Shown here piece after piece: positions 12,011 to 24,040 of a DNA stretch of 64,000 nucleotides (positions are counted from its first letter, which is position 1; every line of letters starts with the position of its first letter). This DNA comes from Megalobrama amblycephala (Eukaryota; Chordata; Actinopteri; Cypriniformes; Xenocyprididae), in contig NC_063053.1 in assembly GCF_018812025.1 (NCBI RefSeq), positions 13,806,623-13,870,622 of the forward strand, given 5' to 3'. A model generated the notes under the pieces. It worked only from the letters and a program-made list of their open reading frames with translations. It ran no database searches and was not told where the DNA came from. The translations under genes were made by a program, and so were the position numbers.

Positions 12011-14267
12011 ATTTAATTAAGAAAAAATTGAACACTGAATTGCAGTTGAGTGGTTGGTTAAAAAATAAAAATAAAAAAAAACTGCAGCACTCTATTGTCT
12101 CCTCATTGGGTGTTTTTGTAGGTGGCTCAAATTTCATATGCACAAATGCAACAAAAATTGTTGTCCACGCATGTTGATATGTTGGGGAAAGTAAGAGCAG
12201 TAGGGGCTTCTTGAAAAACTAGACACTGAAAAGTTATGATCTCTGTATCACCACTGCTGCTGTACCCTTGAGCAAATCACTTAACCTCTGGTTCCAGCAG
12301 GTCGCTGTGAAGTGTCACACAAATGGCAAGTTACAGACCTTCAGTTCATAAAAAATGCTGGGGTCAATGTACGGCTGCTTAGCTCCTAAACACATTTTTT
12401 TGCCTGCTAGTGGAGAAGAATACCCAGAATATTTTCAGAGAGAGTTTTTGTCTTTAGTTAAATATTAAAACCTGTGAGACTACAGAAATCACTAATTTCA
12501 GAAGAGGCTTCCAGAATCATATCTAACAAGTGCTCTATCATGTAGAAAAGAAATTGACTGGCGGAACTGGGAGAATGAAAAATGAAATGATGGCAACCTC
12601 AACGTCTACATCTGTCATTGAGCTGGAAATATGTAAAACTTCCTGTTTACAACAAAAGTATGTTTGTTAATGCATAAAATATGCCAGCTCAGAGAACCTG
12701 TCAGTTGACAACATTTGTCTGTGAAAAGTTGAACAGAACATGATAGGCACAATAATACAGAAACAACTTTAATGACAAAAAAAAAAAGAAACAATCATAA
12801 TTACTTCACAATGGCTATCAGAACATGTACAGATGATCAGGTAGAAAAGAAATATTTACATGTGACACTTTTATTATGCTTACATCACATTTCACTCCTT
12901 TTAAAATATAGGAGTTGTAAACGCGTTTGTTGTAAATGTTTTGTAACGTAAACTAGCGCCACTATACATTCAACTTCATACTATGCTCCTACAAACAATG
13001 TTTTCACTAACATTAAGACAAAGTCATAAAATTTATTTAAAACAAATCAATGTCCGGAATTAAATGGAAATTTGCAAACATAGAAACTTTCACAGTCTTA
13101 AAGTGATTCTAAAGAAACAGGCAGGAGAGACCAGAGTACAAAAATAAAAAATTAATGGATGGTAGCAGCAACATTTCAGATTTTAAGTTTAGTTCCACTG
13201 AATATTCTCAAAGGCCTACCAGTACATAATACAATATTTTAACAGTGATCATAGGTGGAAACCTCATCATTGTAATTTCAGTGGAAAACCAAATACCCCA
13301 ACTACTATGTGATATACATGATAAATATATAAACTGTGCATTTTACTAGTGACTAAAGTAACAAAAATCACCATTATAGGGACGGCTAAAGGTTAACCGC
13401 TCTGTCGAGCACCGATTCAATACTCAGTACAGACAGAAAACCAGGAAGGAACAATTTCATAGTGACTCTACCCATAGGTCATTCAAGGGTGAAAGAGTCC
13501 AAATCAATCACTCCTCAGCTAGTATTACATACTGTAACTTCAGTGCATCAGAGCTGCAATGAACTAATGACAGAAACACGCGCAGAATGAAAGCGAGAAC
13601 AAGGGTGTCGTCCTTCTGGAGAATTCCAGCCTTAAAATGCCCAATTTAAATGTCTAGGAACCTGTCTGACCAGTCAGCACAGATAATTCAAGTTTCTGTA
13701 ACATCATGAGGAAACACTGAATCAGCACGCTCGAATTCCTACACACCCAGGAGAACATGTACCAAATGGATGAAGTTTTAATGGTGTGGCCATTTAAACT
13801 AGGGCTCTTTTGGATAAATTCTTCACTTTTTCTCAAACTACAAGCACAGATCTTGGATCTTGGCACACGCTACAACGTACACCATGCGTCTCAGCTGGGT
13901 TCAGGGCATGTTACCAAGTCTGCAAAGAGTAAACAAACATGGACTTTTGAAGATTACAAACTGTGGCCTGTAAGACTGGAGGACAAAGCGTCATAGAAAA
14001 CACTTCAGTTCAAATCACCCTCCAAAATGGAAGTTCTCAACAACATAGAGAAGTGTATTTGATGTGCTTTCCTCAACTAATACCAGAATAGGACAAAAAC
14101 ACAGCCCTGAAACAGCTTGAGACATATCCAGACTGTAATCGCAACAAAAAGACATCTTCATTGTTCACTTTTCTTTAAAAACATGAAATAAATATTATAA
14201 CAATAATATATTTTATTTAACAAGGTAAACTATCAAAAATAAAACCTGTATATAAACCTCAGTCATA
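12011..14267. other. Intergenic DNA and probable elongase 3' UTR
   Basis: No gene is visible. The part beside 14268 is likely 3' UTR. A minus-strand AATAAA (complement of 14212-14217) lies about 50 nt past the stop, but UTRs of this gene family are often longer, so the true end is unknown. Confidence 0.35.
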
Positions 14268-15996
14268 TCACTCAGTTTTGATGCCCGTGGGTTTTGAACC
14301 CTTCATGTAAGACTGATAAAAGAAAGAAGAGAAGAGGAGCAGATAGCTGAGATACATGAGTGAAGCCCACACTATGTTATCCACATAGGAGGGACAATCC
14401 CCATCCTGCATCCACCGGTACACTAGTGCACTTACTGCCAGCCCCATGGCCATCTGGGCAATCTGGGTGCAAGTGATGACGATGGCACAGGGTTTCGGCA
14501 CACGGAGTCTGGCAGCTCGAGCGGCGTAGTAGCTGTACATGAGCGCATGCACGGTGTAATTCATGGTCATGAACCAGCCACCACCGGCGACCTGGTCTTT
14601 GTAGGAATACCAGGAGTACACCAGCACGGTAATGTGATGATACCAGTGCAGGAAGATCAGCCGCTGCTTACGCAGGACGATGAATATGGTGTCCCCTGAA
14701 AAAGCGAAGGCGTGTGTAGAAAGGGTTAGATTACAAGTGCAAAATTACAAGCAATAAAGAAATTAACCTAAAAATAAAGTCATTTAGTCACAAAAATTGG
14801 TCTTTTTGTCCATATAATGAAAGTCAATGGGGTCCAATGTTGTTTTGGACTCCACTGACTTTCATTATATATACACACAATTCGAACATTCCACTAAATA
14901 TTTAAATTTTTTGATGAATTATCCCTTTATAAAATAAAACAAGAAAAGCCTCACCTAGCTCTGGGGCTTTGCTCAGTACAAAAGCACAAGCCCAGAACTT
15001 GCTAATCGGTCCATTATAGAAGCTCTGATCACAAACAGACTGTTTAAAACCACTGGTGCTGAGAACATACAACATGAAGCAACCAGTTCTCACTGCTCCA
15101 ATGATACTGAAAGAAAAAAGAAATATGAATTGTATGAATATCTGTGTGTCATATGTCTGTCATGACTGTGAAACCATGGTATCCAAGATAAACAATTCAG
15201 GCCTCTTAACACTGGGGGTGGGGGAGAAAAAGAAACAGAAACATTGCTATAGCAGGCGGTTTCTGTGTTAAACGGCAATCAATATCAATTCACTGAGCGG
15301 TGAAAGTCCAGTTTCCATGGGTGATCGAAAAGAGCATGTGACCAGAGGTCACTTCTGCCATCCAATTACAATATTCTATTGTTCTTTTCACAAGCATGCA
15401 AACAGTTACTTTGTGCTTGCTGTCATTTCTGTCCTCTTTTGTGATGGGACCAAGACGACTCATCTCCACCCAAGTGAAACTAAACCCAACTTTAAACAAT
15501 AGCACTGGAGATTTAAAAACCACATCAAGTGGCAAATCTCACGCGCATTTTGGCACTCTCGCATTTCAAACAGCAATTTTGCGAGGAACAATAGGTATGG
15601 AACCAACTGTTTCTTAGTACAACCACATTTGTAACCTAATGTCCAATAGCAAAAGTCTCATTAAAAATAAGCCAAAATGTGCAGTGTCATTAAAAGGTCA
15701 AAAGTTCAGTGCAAATAGTAGTTTAAAGAAAACTTTTATAGATAGGCCCATCTATGAAAGATACTGATATCTTTATTCTGGTAAGCCCTACATTATGGAG
15801 ACCAAATGTCCCCACAAAGATAGTAATACCAGGCATTTATCTTCAAAATTTCACATTTAATTCAACACGTTACTTGCTTCACAACAAACTTGTAATTGTT
15901 TGTGAAATTTACTAGCAACTTCTGAATGAAAATTGTTTCTACACAATTTTTTCCCCCAGTGTATTCAGAAGTGGACTAAATCTGACAATTTCGAAG

Positions 15997-16028
<32 letters not shown>

Positions 16029-16549
16029 CTAAAAAAGTAAAGGATAGGTCAAAAGTACTTTTTAATCGCAAAAATGGTAGTCTGTTAGGGTTAGGATGTG
16101 GGTAAGGCTATAGCATTTATACCTACATATACACAACATAGAAGTCTATGGAATGTCCCCATTTAGATAACCGAGTGTATGTGTATGTGTGTATGTGTGT
16201 GTCTGTGTGTTATAAACACTAGTTTTTACTTACCTAAAGATGGCCAAACTGAGGGACCACAGCATTAACACTCGACGCAGATCAAGTCTCCGTCTTTCCT
16301 TCATGAAGTGCTGCCCACCAAACACGACCACTACATACACAGCACCAAACAAAAACGACTTTTTCCTGAAAGAGACAAAGCAGAGCACCAGAAAACACAT
16401 TTATACTGGACCTCCAAGCAAAAATGGCAAGAAATAGAGATGAACGGTTCTTACCAGTTGTCCTGCATCCATTCAATAGCAAACCTCTCATCAAAGTGCC
16501 GCTCGAAATCATACTCAGCCAGAGGCAGCTGATATTCAGTGTCATTCAT
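14268..16549 (-). CDS. elovl6l: ELOVL6-type very long chain fatty acid elongase, 4 exons
   Basis: Exons on the minus strand: 16549-16455, 16365-16234, 15106-14955 and 14695-14268; 807 nt, 268 residues, close to 265 in human ELOVL6. The protein is the ER-membrane condensing enzyme (3-ketoacyl-CoA synthase) that extends C12-C16 acyl-CoA towards C18. Visible signatures are the conserved start [41 protein letters not shown] (119-126), the catalytic HWYHH box (143-147), and [20 protein letters not shown]. Hydrophobic segments fit a multi-pass protein. The basic C-terminus ([11 protein letters not shown]) could hold an ER-retention signal. The [11 protein letters not shown] match separates it from ELOVL3. 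Fish carry elovl6 and a second copy (elovl6l/lce); the divergent C-terminal third and the neighbours mtg1 and sprn favour the second copy, but the paralogue name is a judgement. It is head-to-head with mtg1, starts 1.6 kb apart. Confidence 0.9.
14790..14940. repeat. Short fold-back repeat in elongase intron 3
   Basis: CATATAATGAAAGTCAATGG is mirrored by CCACTGACTTTCATTATATA, and the right edge is GAATTATCCCTTTAT. It looks like a decayed member of the TTAA-type fold-back family seen elsewhere in the window. A similar remnant lies at about 8640-8826 in the homeobox intron. Confidence 0.4.
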
Positions 16550-18151
16550 TTTGAGTCACCTTCAAAAAAATTGTGATATAAAAGTGAAGATAATTCGGAA
16601 AAGCTCTGGTTGCTGTCCGCTCGGCAGGGCAGACAGCAGTTAACTAATCAGCTTCAAACACACACCTGTGCACACACCTGGCCTATGTAAATCAGGGTGG
16701 AGTTTATAGTGGAGTTTAGGGAGTGACTCTCGGCCAAAAGGCTGTTTTGTATTTCCTGAATGGAATACCAGTTTTTTGCGATGCTGCCAACGAACACTCT
16801 TTGTGTGAAAACGAGCTGTATATATCCATATCAGAGGGAGAAAGAGGCTGAATTCGTCTCTTTCGATTAGCCATGTAACTCAAAGCTGTGAAAAGAAATT
16901 TTATTACAGTTCAGTAATGTAAATAATAGCGGCATTATCGCTAGAATGCCGGATATTCAGTGTTGCGTTTAACTTCCTAATAAATTTCTAGTTTCTTATT
17001 TATTATTCTATTCATTTTTTTCTTATAATTCATGAAAAATATAAAATTTATACAAACTAGAAAGTACTGTGGTGTGATAAACTGCTAAAATAGCATTTCT
17101 GTTAATAGAAAACAACATTTTAGCCTGTTTATTATTTTAGTGTAGACCTATTGAATTTAGTTTAGAGAAATATGTTGGAAGAAGGTCACTAATAAGTGAA
17201 TCAATAGGCAACATTAATGTTATTTATGATTTTTCCCAAACCGTTTGTGTGACTGTTGAATTTCTTTACAATTCGAATTCCTGCCTTTCCCATTCAAATT
17301 CCATTTGAAGATTCTGTGAGTGTGGAAAATTGAACTGGCAACACCTAAGTCTAGAAAAATAATTCTGTTTTTATTACCCAACTATAAATGTTGGCACGCG
17401 AGGGCGCTATTGCTATAGCCTACTGTAGTATATATCAAGTCAATTCACATTTATTTATAAAGCGCTTTATACAAATACGTATTGTTTCAAAGCAGCTTAC
17501 AGAGATAATGATTCAAAGATGCAAAAAAGAGTTAATTTCGGCTGTATGGCAGCTCTAAAGGAAATGTGTCATTGCTCAGTTGAAGTCAGTATATAAGATA
17601 GCCTACCTAAATGAAGGAAGCATAATTTGAATCAGATTTAGGCTACATTACAACATTTAAAAAAAAACATTAGCTAGGCTAATTTTAAACTTTATGACTT
17701 AAAAGCATGCTTTATTAACACTTTTATATAGAATATAGAAATTTAAAATTTATTTTGGCCCATATTTCATTCATAATCCCACTGTCAGATATTTTAAACT
17801 CAAGCGTAAAAAATTATGAAAACTTTAATAATAAGAATGAATTAATATAGAGTTTTGCAAAGTATTAGTGTATACCTGCTAAAGATATGGCAGAAAATCT
17901 GAACACAGTCCTGCAGTCTCCCTCGATCAACCGCCAGTGCGTTCTGTAGTTTCCCTGCCAATCCTGTAGGTGGCGATGATTGAGTTTCTTTCTATACACT
18001 CAGAGCACTGAAGAAGTATGGCATCTGTAGTAGAGTGATGTTTACTACAGTGTTTTAAATTAAATCGTTTAGAAGCCTTTAGTTTTTGTTGACAAGCAGC
18101 GGTCTTAGTTTTGCAAATACACTATATATTCAGACTGACCGAGCGGCCACG
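16550..18151. promoter_or_regulatory. Shared upstream region of the elongase and mtg1
   Basis: The two genes diverge from this 1.6-kb interval, so both promoters should lie here. No TATA box is obvious at either end. A LINE tail-like piece, in reverse orientation, occupies about 17435-17530 (TTTATAAAGCGCTTTATACAAAT followed by GTTTCAAAGCAGCTTACAGAG, each read in part). The remainder is AT-rich. Confidence 0.4.
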
Positions 18152-20449
18152 ATGAGAATTTATCATTCTTTACTCAATGCTACCAAGTTTAGGAGAGTGT
18201 TTGACTTTGGTGAGCGAGAGGTGGCGCATTGGTTCCCTGGACATATGGCTAAAGGTGCGTGACATATACTAAAAATCATTTATCTGTGTAATTTTTTGTT
18301 ACAGTTCTTTAAGACATGGGCCAAAATTTAACATATAGAACAGGGGCATTTCAATCATTCAGCATTCTTTAGTTACTGAGCTTATTTGGGGCTGTCTTTC
18401 AGATAAAAGACATGTACTTTGGGTGTCTAAAGTTTCAAAAATGAATCATGTCATTCTTACAGAATTATGCTCAACATTGTGACTTTCTCTTGTTAGGACT
18501 CAAGCAGATGAGAGCCAGTCTAAAGAAGGTTGACTGCATTATAGAGATCCATGATGCTAGAATATCCTTTTTATGGCAGAGAATGTGCATTTTGAATGAT
18601 TATACCTCAGTTAAACCCTCTTTAACTGGCCAACATACCCTTTTCTGGAAGAAATCCTTCATTTCAAGAAAGCCTTGATGTCCGGCCACATTTACTTGTA
18701 CTGAACAAGGTGGATCTGGCAGACACATCCAAAAATCAGGTCTAATAATCTTATGCATGTCATTATTGCTTTGAATTTAAACTGCTTTAATAAATACAAA
18801 AACGGAAAGTACTTAAATAATGTGCTAATTAAACAGGATATAACGCGTTTTTTTTTTATTCCACCAGAGCATTATGAAGAGGCTTGAGAGAGAAGGTGTG
18901 AGGAATGTTTTATTCACAGACTGCTTAAGACAGCGAGATGAGAACGTCAAAAAGGTGAGAGGTGTTAGACATTACATCAGATATTTCTAAATTAAAGCTT
19001 GACTGGAGAACCTGGCACCTTATAATTTTAAACATTCTGTCTTTCACTGTTCCAGATCGTTCCTCTCGTGACAGAGTTGATAGAAAGCGGGTCACGTTTT
19101 CACAGAGAAGAGGTGGGTTTCTATTATTAATTTAGTGGCTTACATTTTGCTGTAAAGTTTTCTGACTTTGTTATTCATCCATGTGTAGGACAGAAGTTAC
19201 TGTTTGATGGTTATTGGTGTGCCAAATGTGGGGAAATCATCGCTGATTAATGCTGTAAGAAGAACATATTTGAAAAAAGGTATTTATTTTATGTTTTGGA
19301 AATACTCTTCTTGCTGTAAGAAATTCAAGTTAATCAATTTTAAAGTCACCATGAAACTGAAGTTGCAATCATCTTTTTTTTCCTTATTGTGACATATATC
19401 CAAGTGAAATTGTTTCTCGAGCAAGAAAAAATGTAGGGCGGGATTTGATTTTGTTCATTTGGAATTTATTTGATCGTTGAATTGTTAATTTCATGGTGAC
19501 TTTAGCAAACACACAGAAGGTCTAAACATAGACGTATATTTGTATTTTATTGCTCTCAGGCAAAGCCTCAAAAGTTGGAGGTGAACCAGGAATTACAAAA
19601 GCTGTCCTGACTAAAATTCAGGTTGCTGTATTAATTAATAATTAATTTGTGGATTTAATTGTGTTTATGTGTTCACACGTAGCATTAAATAAAATTTTGT
19701 TTTACTAGGTCTGTGACAGGCCCATTATTCATTTACTGGACACTCCAGGAGTCCTTCCACCTAAAATAGAGAACATAGAGACTGGAATGAAACTTGCGTT
19801 ATGTGGTAAGTTCACAAATTTCAGAAAAAAAGATGCATATCTTAGTGTATAGTAGCTTTGTTGTAAGGTAATGAAGGTGTTTTTTTTTTTTTTTTTCAAA
19901 CAGGTACCATTTTGGACCATTTAGTTGGTGAGGATATCATTGCAGATTATCTGCTTTTTTCACTCAACAGACTGGAACGATTTAGGTAGGTTTTGTGACG
20001 ATAACTCTCAGCGAGTTTTGCAGTACACAGTCATCTGTTGTGTGTTTTATGAAGCAACATAAAGAATTTTATGATTGTGACAATTTCCTCTGTAGTTACG
20101 TTGAGAAGTACAATCTTGAAGAGCCTTGCGATGATATTCAGCATGTGCTGAAGTGTATAGCAGTAAAGCTCGGCAAGACAAAGCGTGTGAAAGCCATCAC
20201 TGGAGTCGGTAAGTTGATTCATTCAGGCCATTTTAGTGAATTCACACAATACATCAACCTCATTTACATTTCTTAAAATACTGAAGCATTCAGTTGTTCA
20301 TGAGACATAACTTAACCAGTGTATTTAACCAATAACACATCAACTCTTTAGGCAACATCACCGTCCAAATGCCAGACTACAGTGCAGCAGCCTACGATTT
20401 CATCAGAGCATTCCGAAAAGGAGAACTTGGAAAAGTGATGCTTGACTAG
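18152..20449 (+). CDS. mtg1: Mitochondrial ribosome-associated GTPase 1 (MTG1/YlqF family), 11 exons
   Basis: Exons: 18152-18254, 18497-18561, 18635-18739, 18868-18954, 19056-19112, 19189-19279, 19560-19621, 19709-19805, 19904-19985, 20096-20208 and 20352-20449; 960 nt, 319 residues (human MTG1 is 334). It is a circularly permuted GTPase: the DAR motif and NKVD (80-83, G4) come before GVPNVGKSS (149-157, G1), then the GIT region (G2) and DTPG (201-204, G3), the YlqF/YawG order. The family works on assembly of the large mitoribosomal subunit at the inner membrane. The N-terminus (MRIYHSLLNATKFRRVF) is basic and hydroxylated, fitting a mitochondrial import sequence. All introns are GT-AG except the second (18562-18634), which begins ATATCCTTT and ends AC. 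AATAAA lies at 20672-20677. Convergent with sprn. Confidence 0.95.
18562..18634 (+). other. mtg1: Probable U12-dependent AT-AC intron of mtg1
   Basis: No GT-AG pair joins the DAR and IPFSGRN codons here, whereas AT...AC does so in frame. The 5' site is ATATCCTTT, the U12 AT-AC consensus. CTCTTTAAC at 18618-18626 matches the U12 branch-point consensus (TTCCTTAAC type), with its branch A 10 nt before the next exon. The intron is only 73 nt. Without this intron the reading frame is broken by junk codons and a later stop, so the assignment rests on both signals and protein continuity. Confidence 0.88.
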
Positions 20450-20671
20450 TTGTGTCTTAAAAGGCCGATTTGTAACAGTTGCTGTGAAAGCTTCTCTTTA
20501 CTATTTGTATGTTCAAGACACTGAGCACATAAGAGAACCACTTATTACTTTTAATGTTTTAATTAAAAGGTGGTGCACTGGGTATTTTGGACATTTCTTG
20601 TTTTTATTGTGTAGTTATCATGACAAAGGTGCATTGAATGTATTTTTGTTCATTACTGCAGTTGAAAAAAC

Positions 20672-20677
20672 AATAAA
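20672..20677 (+). terminator. mtg1: mtg1 polyadenylation signal
   Basis: AATAAA, 223 nt after the TAG stop, followed by T-rich DNA. Probable 3' end of the mtg1 transcript near 20695. Confidence 0.6.
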
Positions 20678-20699
20678 TTATTCATTTTAATTTGATCAG

Positions 20700-21564
20700 C
20701 ATTGGTATCTTGTGTGCATAAGTTTGTATGTGAAAAGCAAAGATTACAACCAAACGCCAATTAGCAACACAAAAGTTCTTATAACAATTTGATTTTCTAC
20801 TTTCACAACACCAGCTGTTTTTCCATACTAATATGTCCATTTTATAAAATATTTGGCATGTAAATGCTTTCATGTCTAAAATTATAATCTTTTAAATTGA
20901 TCTAACAGCTGGCAAACAGTGCTTGTGTAATGTTATTATAAAACATCTTCAATTTCACTGCATGTTTTTAAACACGTGCACTTGATACATACTGCATTAT
21001 CAAAAATTTCTACTAGAAATACAAAATTGTTTTAAAGCATAACTAAGGTAGAAATTTAAAAACAGGATGTTTTCACACCCATAGCAATGGAAGTACAGGT
21101 ACAGATAGAAACACGTTTTTCATATTCTAAACATATTACAGCATACCTCTTCAATCTACACACAATTATTAGTTAAATGTGAACATAAATATTGGTAAAC
21201 AGACAAAGGTTCATATAAAAGGTTCACGTTTGTGTAAATCTCAAGAACAGTGGTGTTTCTCCAACAGTTCAGCAGCAAAACAATAACACAGTTTTTTTTT
21301 TTTTTTTTGCCATGATGTAACCAGCATAATTTAAGTAGTCTATAGTTGTATAGTTACTAAAGCTCCTGTTGAAGCAAACAATGCAGTCTAACTTTTCAGA
21401 TCCTATTCCTAAAGTGTCAGCTAAACTAAATAGAGGTTTTGAATCTTTCTTTTGCCTTTGTATCCTCTTTGTTGTGCAACAGACACATTATTAAACATAG
21501 GTGTTGCACAGTAACATACATAAGTAGCTTATTAAGCTGTGCCAAACTGTGTCTTTAAACTGCC
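20700..21564. other. Intergenic DNA between convergent mtg1 and sprn
   Basis: No gene is visible. Much of it is probably the sprn 3' UTR, which is long in vertebrates. A poly-T run sits at 21292-21308. Confidence 0.35.
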
Positions 21565-21963
21565 TCAAGGGGCAAAGTACATCACAAGGTTTATTGGTAG
21601 GAGCAGAGCGGAAAGTATAGGGGTAGTGGAGTCGTGCACTGTTGCACTTGATGTCCTGGCGAGGTAAAGCTCCCAGTCTGTTCTGTTACTGTAGTAATCA
21701 TCTCCACGCTCTGAGCTGTCATCTGGTCGGCGCTGGGCCGATGCATACCATCCTCCGGCTCCCAGTGCCACCACAGCCCCGGCCGCCGCTGCCCCTGCCA
21801 CCCGCACAGCGGGGGAGCCTCGGTTGCGGGACGTCCGGCCGCCTCGGGCACTGCCCCTCGCTGAACCCCTGGCACCTCCTCTGCCACCTTTGGACATCAC
21901 CTGATCGCACAGGAATGCTGAAAGCAGGAGAAATATCCAGCAGGTGGCGACAGCCCTGTTCAT
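21565..21963 (-). CDS. sprn: Shadoo (shadow of prion protein) precursor
   Basis: A single coding exon of 132 residues, as in other sprn genes. The ATG at 21963 was chosen because it is 9 nt after a splice acceptor (CCATTCCCAG) and begins a good signal peptide (VATCWIFLLLSAFLCDQVMS); the upstream in-frame ATG would fall in the intron. Order of parts: signal peptide (1-24), RG/GS repeats (25-49), Ala/Gly-rich hydrophobic segment (51-76) like that of prion and Shadoo proteins, one N-glycosylation site NRT (93-95), and a hydrophobic C-terminal GPI-anchor signal (about 112-132). The mature protein should be a GPI-anchored neuronal surface protein. Adjacency to mtg1 matches the human arrangement. 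It lacks the prion globular domain. Confidence 0.92.
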   Translation of the reverse strand: MNRAVATCWIFLLLSAFLCDQVMSKGGRGGARGSARGSARGGRTSRNRGSPAVRVAGAAAAGAVVALGAGGWYASAQRRPDDSSERGDDYYSNRTDWELYLARTSSATVHDSTTPILSALLLPINLVMYFAP

Positions 21964-22859
21964 TCTGGATCGCCCTGGGAATGGAAGAAAAGCATGGAGA
22001 TGAAAAAAATGACCCCCCAATATTGCAGTGGCCTCTAATTGGATTTGGACACTTTAAGTCATAATTTTAGGATTTTTAAGTCACACTTAAAATGCATGAA
22101 TACAATCGCATTTGATCAGTGGTTGACTTAGCAATCCTCCAGTGACTTAAAAAGGATTTTAAATGAACCAAAGCAACTAAGAATCAATATATTTCTTATT
22201 TTAATTCACCCCATCAACAACCTGAATATATGAGGTAACTAAAGTGTAATTTCCAGAATGGGAAAAGTCATGTATATTAATAAAATCTTATTATATACTT
22301 TTTTCCTAGTTATGCCAAGCTCTAAAGTATTTTATTGCTTAAAAATCTTTATCCAGTAATTCATGAACAACTGAAAAAGTTATTGAGCATTTGAATATTG
22401 GCAGTGGCGGGGCATTGGAGTCAAAAAGGTTGAGAGCCACTGCGTTAGATAAAATATTTAAACCTTCCAAAAGTATTTGGAGACTTTCTTGTTGTCAAAC
22501 TTTGTGGAACAGATGCATAGTTCATGTGATGAATTATACCTGCTAGGAAACCAGTGACCTTGTGGGGAATGATGCAATGCAAAAAATTTTAGAAATTTGA
22601 ACTGCGGGGAAAATGTAAAAAAGCTACAGAAAACAAACTGTTAACTTGGTTAACTTTGATTTGCCTGACTATTACATTGCATGTAATTTTACTGTTAAAT
22701 ATTGTTCACTTATTGTTTAAATATCAGTCATCACCAGAAATCCTTGTGCAATCTATCACATTTATTTTATTTTTTATTTTTTAAAATGTTATGTGCAAGG
22801 GAGTTTTTATTTTTATTTATTTTTTTACATTTCATGTATTTCATGTGCATTGCATTATT

Positions 22860-23575
22860 TCTGATAATGCAATAGCGTCCTGAAGAGATCAGGTGTGCTC
22901 CAACAGTAGTCACATTCACATCCAGACTCAAAACATATCTTTTTAGCTATGCATTTACTGCTTGAGCACTGTGCTATGTCCGAACTGTTTGCACTTTATT
23001 TTATACGTATTATCTTTTTAATCTTTTAATTCTTTTTCTTGTTTTCATTTAATTTTTAATGCATTTTATATCAATCTTTTTAATGTATCATCTTTTTATT
23101 TCTGACTTTTAATGCACTTTAAATCTTGCTGTCTGGTTGAAAGAGCTGGGAGAATTAGAAAGTAAGCATTTGTTATCCCTGGATGGAGCTCTGACAGAGT
23201 TAGTCTATGATTTGTCTGTTTAAACGCACAGCTACCTGACAAATATTTTTACAGCTATCCCTCTGTGTGAGGAAGATCCATTTAGATTCGCTCTGATGGA
23301 TAGATCTGTTTAGATCCGCTCTGACGGACAACAAAGTTGAGTACAGTTATCCCTCCAGCGTGAGGAATATCCATTTAGATCCGCTCTGATGGACAACAAA
23401 AAACTCCCTGAAACTTCCTAACTCTTCCATCCGGATAGTGGTATTCTCTGTTTTTACTGTTATTTTTATTTCTTATGCGTTCCATTTTTTTATTCTTATG
23501 TATTTGGTTCTTCTTTATGTAAAAAACGTTGAATTACCATTGTGTATGAAATGTGCTATACAAATAAACTTGCCT
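22860..23575 (+). mobile_element. LINE 3'-end fragment
   Basis: Text such as CACATCCAGACTCAAAACAT followed by CTTTTTAGC encodes the extreme C-terminus typical of L2/Rex-type fish LINE reverse transcriptases. The end GCTATACAAATAAACTTGCC is a LINE 3' tail. In between lie three near-identical ~50-bp pieces (ATCCATTTAGATCCGCTCTGA type, 23275-23400). No RT core remains. Confidence 0.5.
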
Positions 23576-23761
23576 TGCCTTATTTTTGTCATATGTTTTA
23601 TCCTGATGGTGTTTTGCTGGGGTAAACTTGTCTTTATATTGTCTTGTCACTGAATTTTTTATGGTAGGTTCTGGCAACAACATCCAACCAGTTTTTCAAC
23701 CATAAATTTAATAGACTTTTACTTAGTAAATACAGACAGACAGTTGACACAAGCTTCTTAA

Positions 23762-24040
23762 AGGGATAATTCACCCAAAAAAGAACTTATGTTGTTGCAA
23801 TCCTGTATGAGTTTCTTTCTTCTGTTGAACACAAAAGAAGATATTATGAAGAATGTTGGTAGCCAGACAGTTGATTGACTTCCTGCTATACGGAAGTAAG
23901 TGGCTACCTGTCTGGTTTCCAACATTCTTCAAAATATATTCTTTTTAGTTCAACAGAATAAAGAAACTCATACAGGTTTGGAACAACATAAGGATGGAGT
24001 AAATGATGACAGAATTTTCATTTTTGGGTGAACTATCCCT
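23762..24040. mobile_element. TTAA-flanked fold-back MITE
   Basis: Begins AGGGATAATTCACCC and ends GGGTGAACTATCCCT, with TTAA on both outer sides (23758-23761 and 24041-24044). The arms pair over most of the 279 bp around a short loop at about 23890. TTAA targeting suggests mobilisation by a piggyBac-type transposase. Confidence 0.75.

Noticed and set aside
18448..18678. Continuous 76-codon frame across mtg1 intron 2
   Set aside because: It includes intron residues between DAR and IPFSGRN and ends in a stop. AT-AC splicing restores the family sequence.
21642..22064. Plus-strand 140-codon ORF
   Set aside because: Antisense shadow of the GC-rich sprn coding exon.
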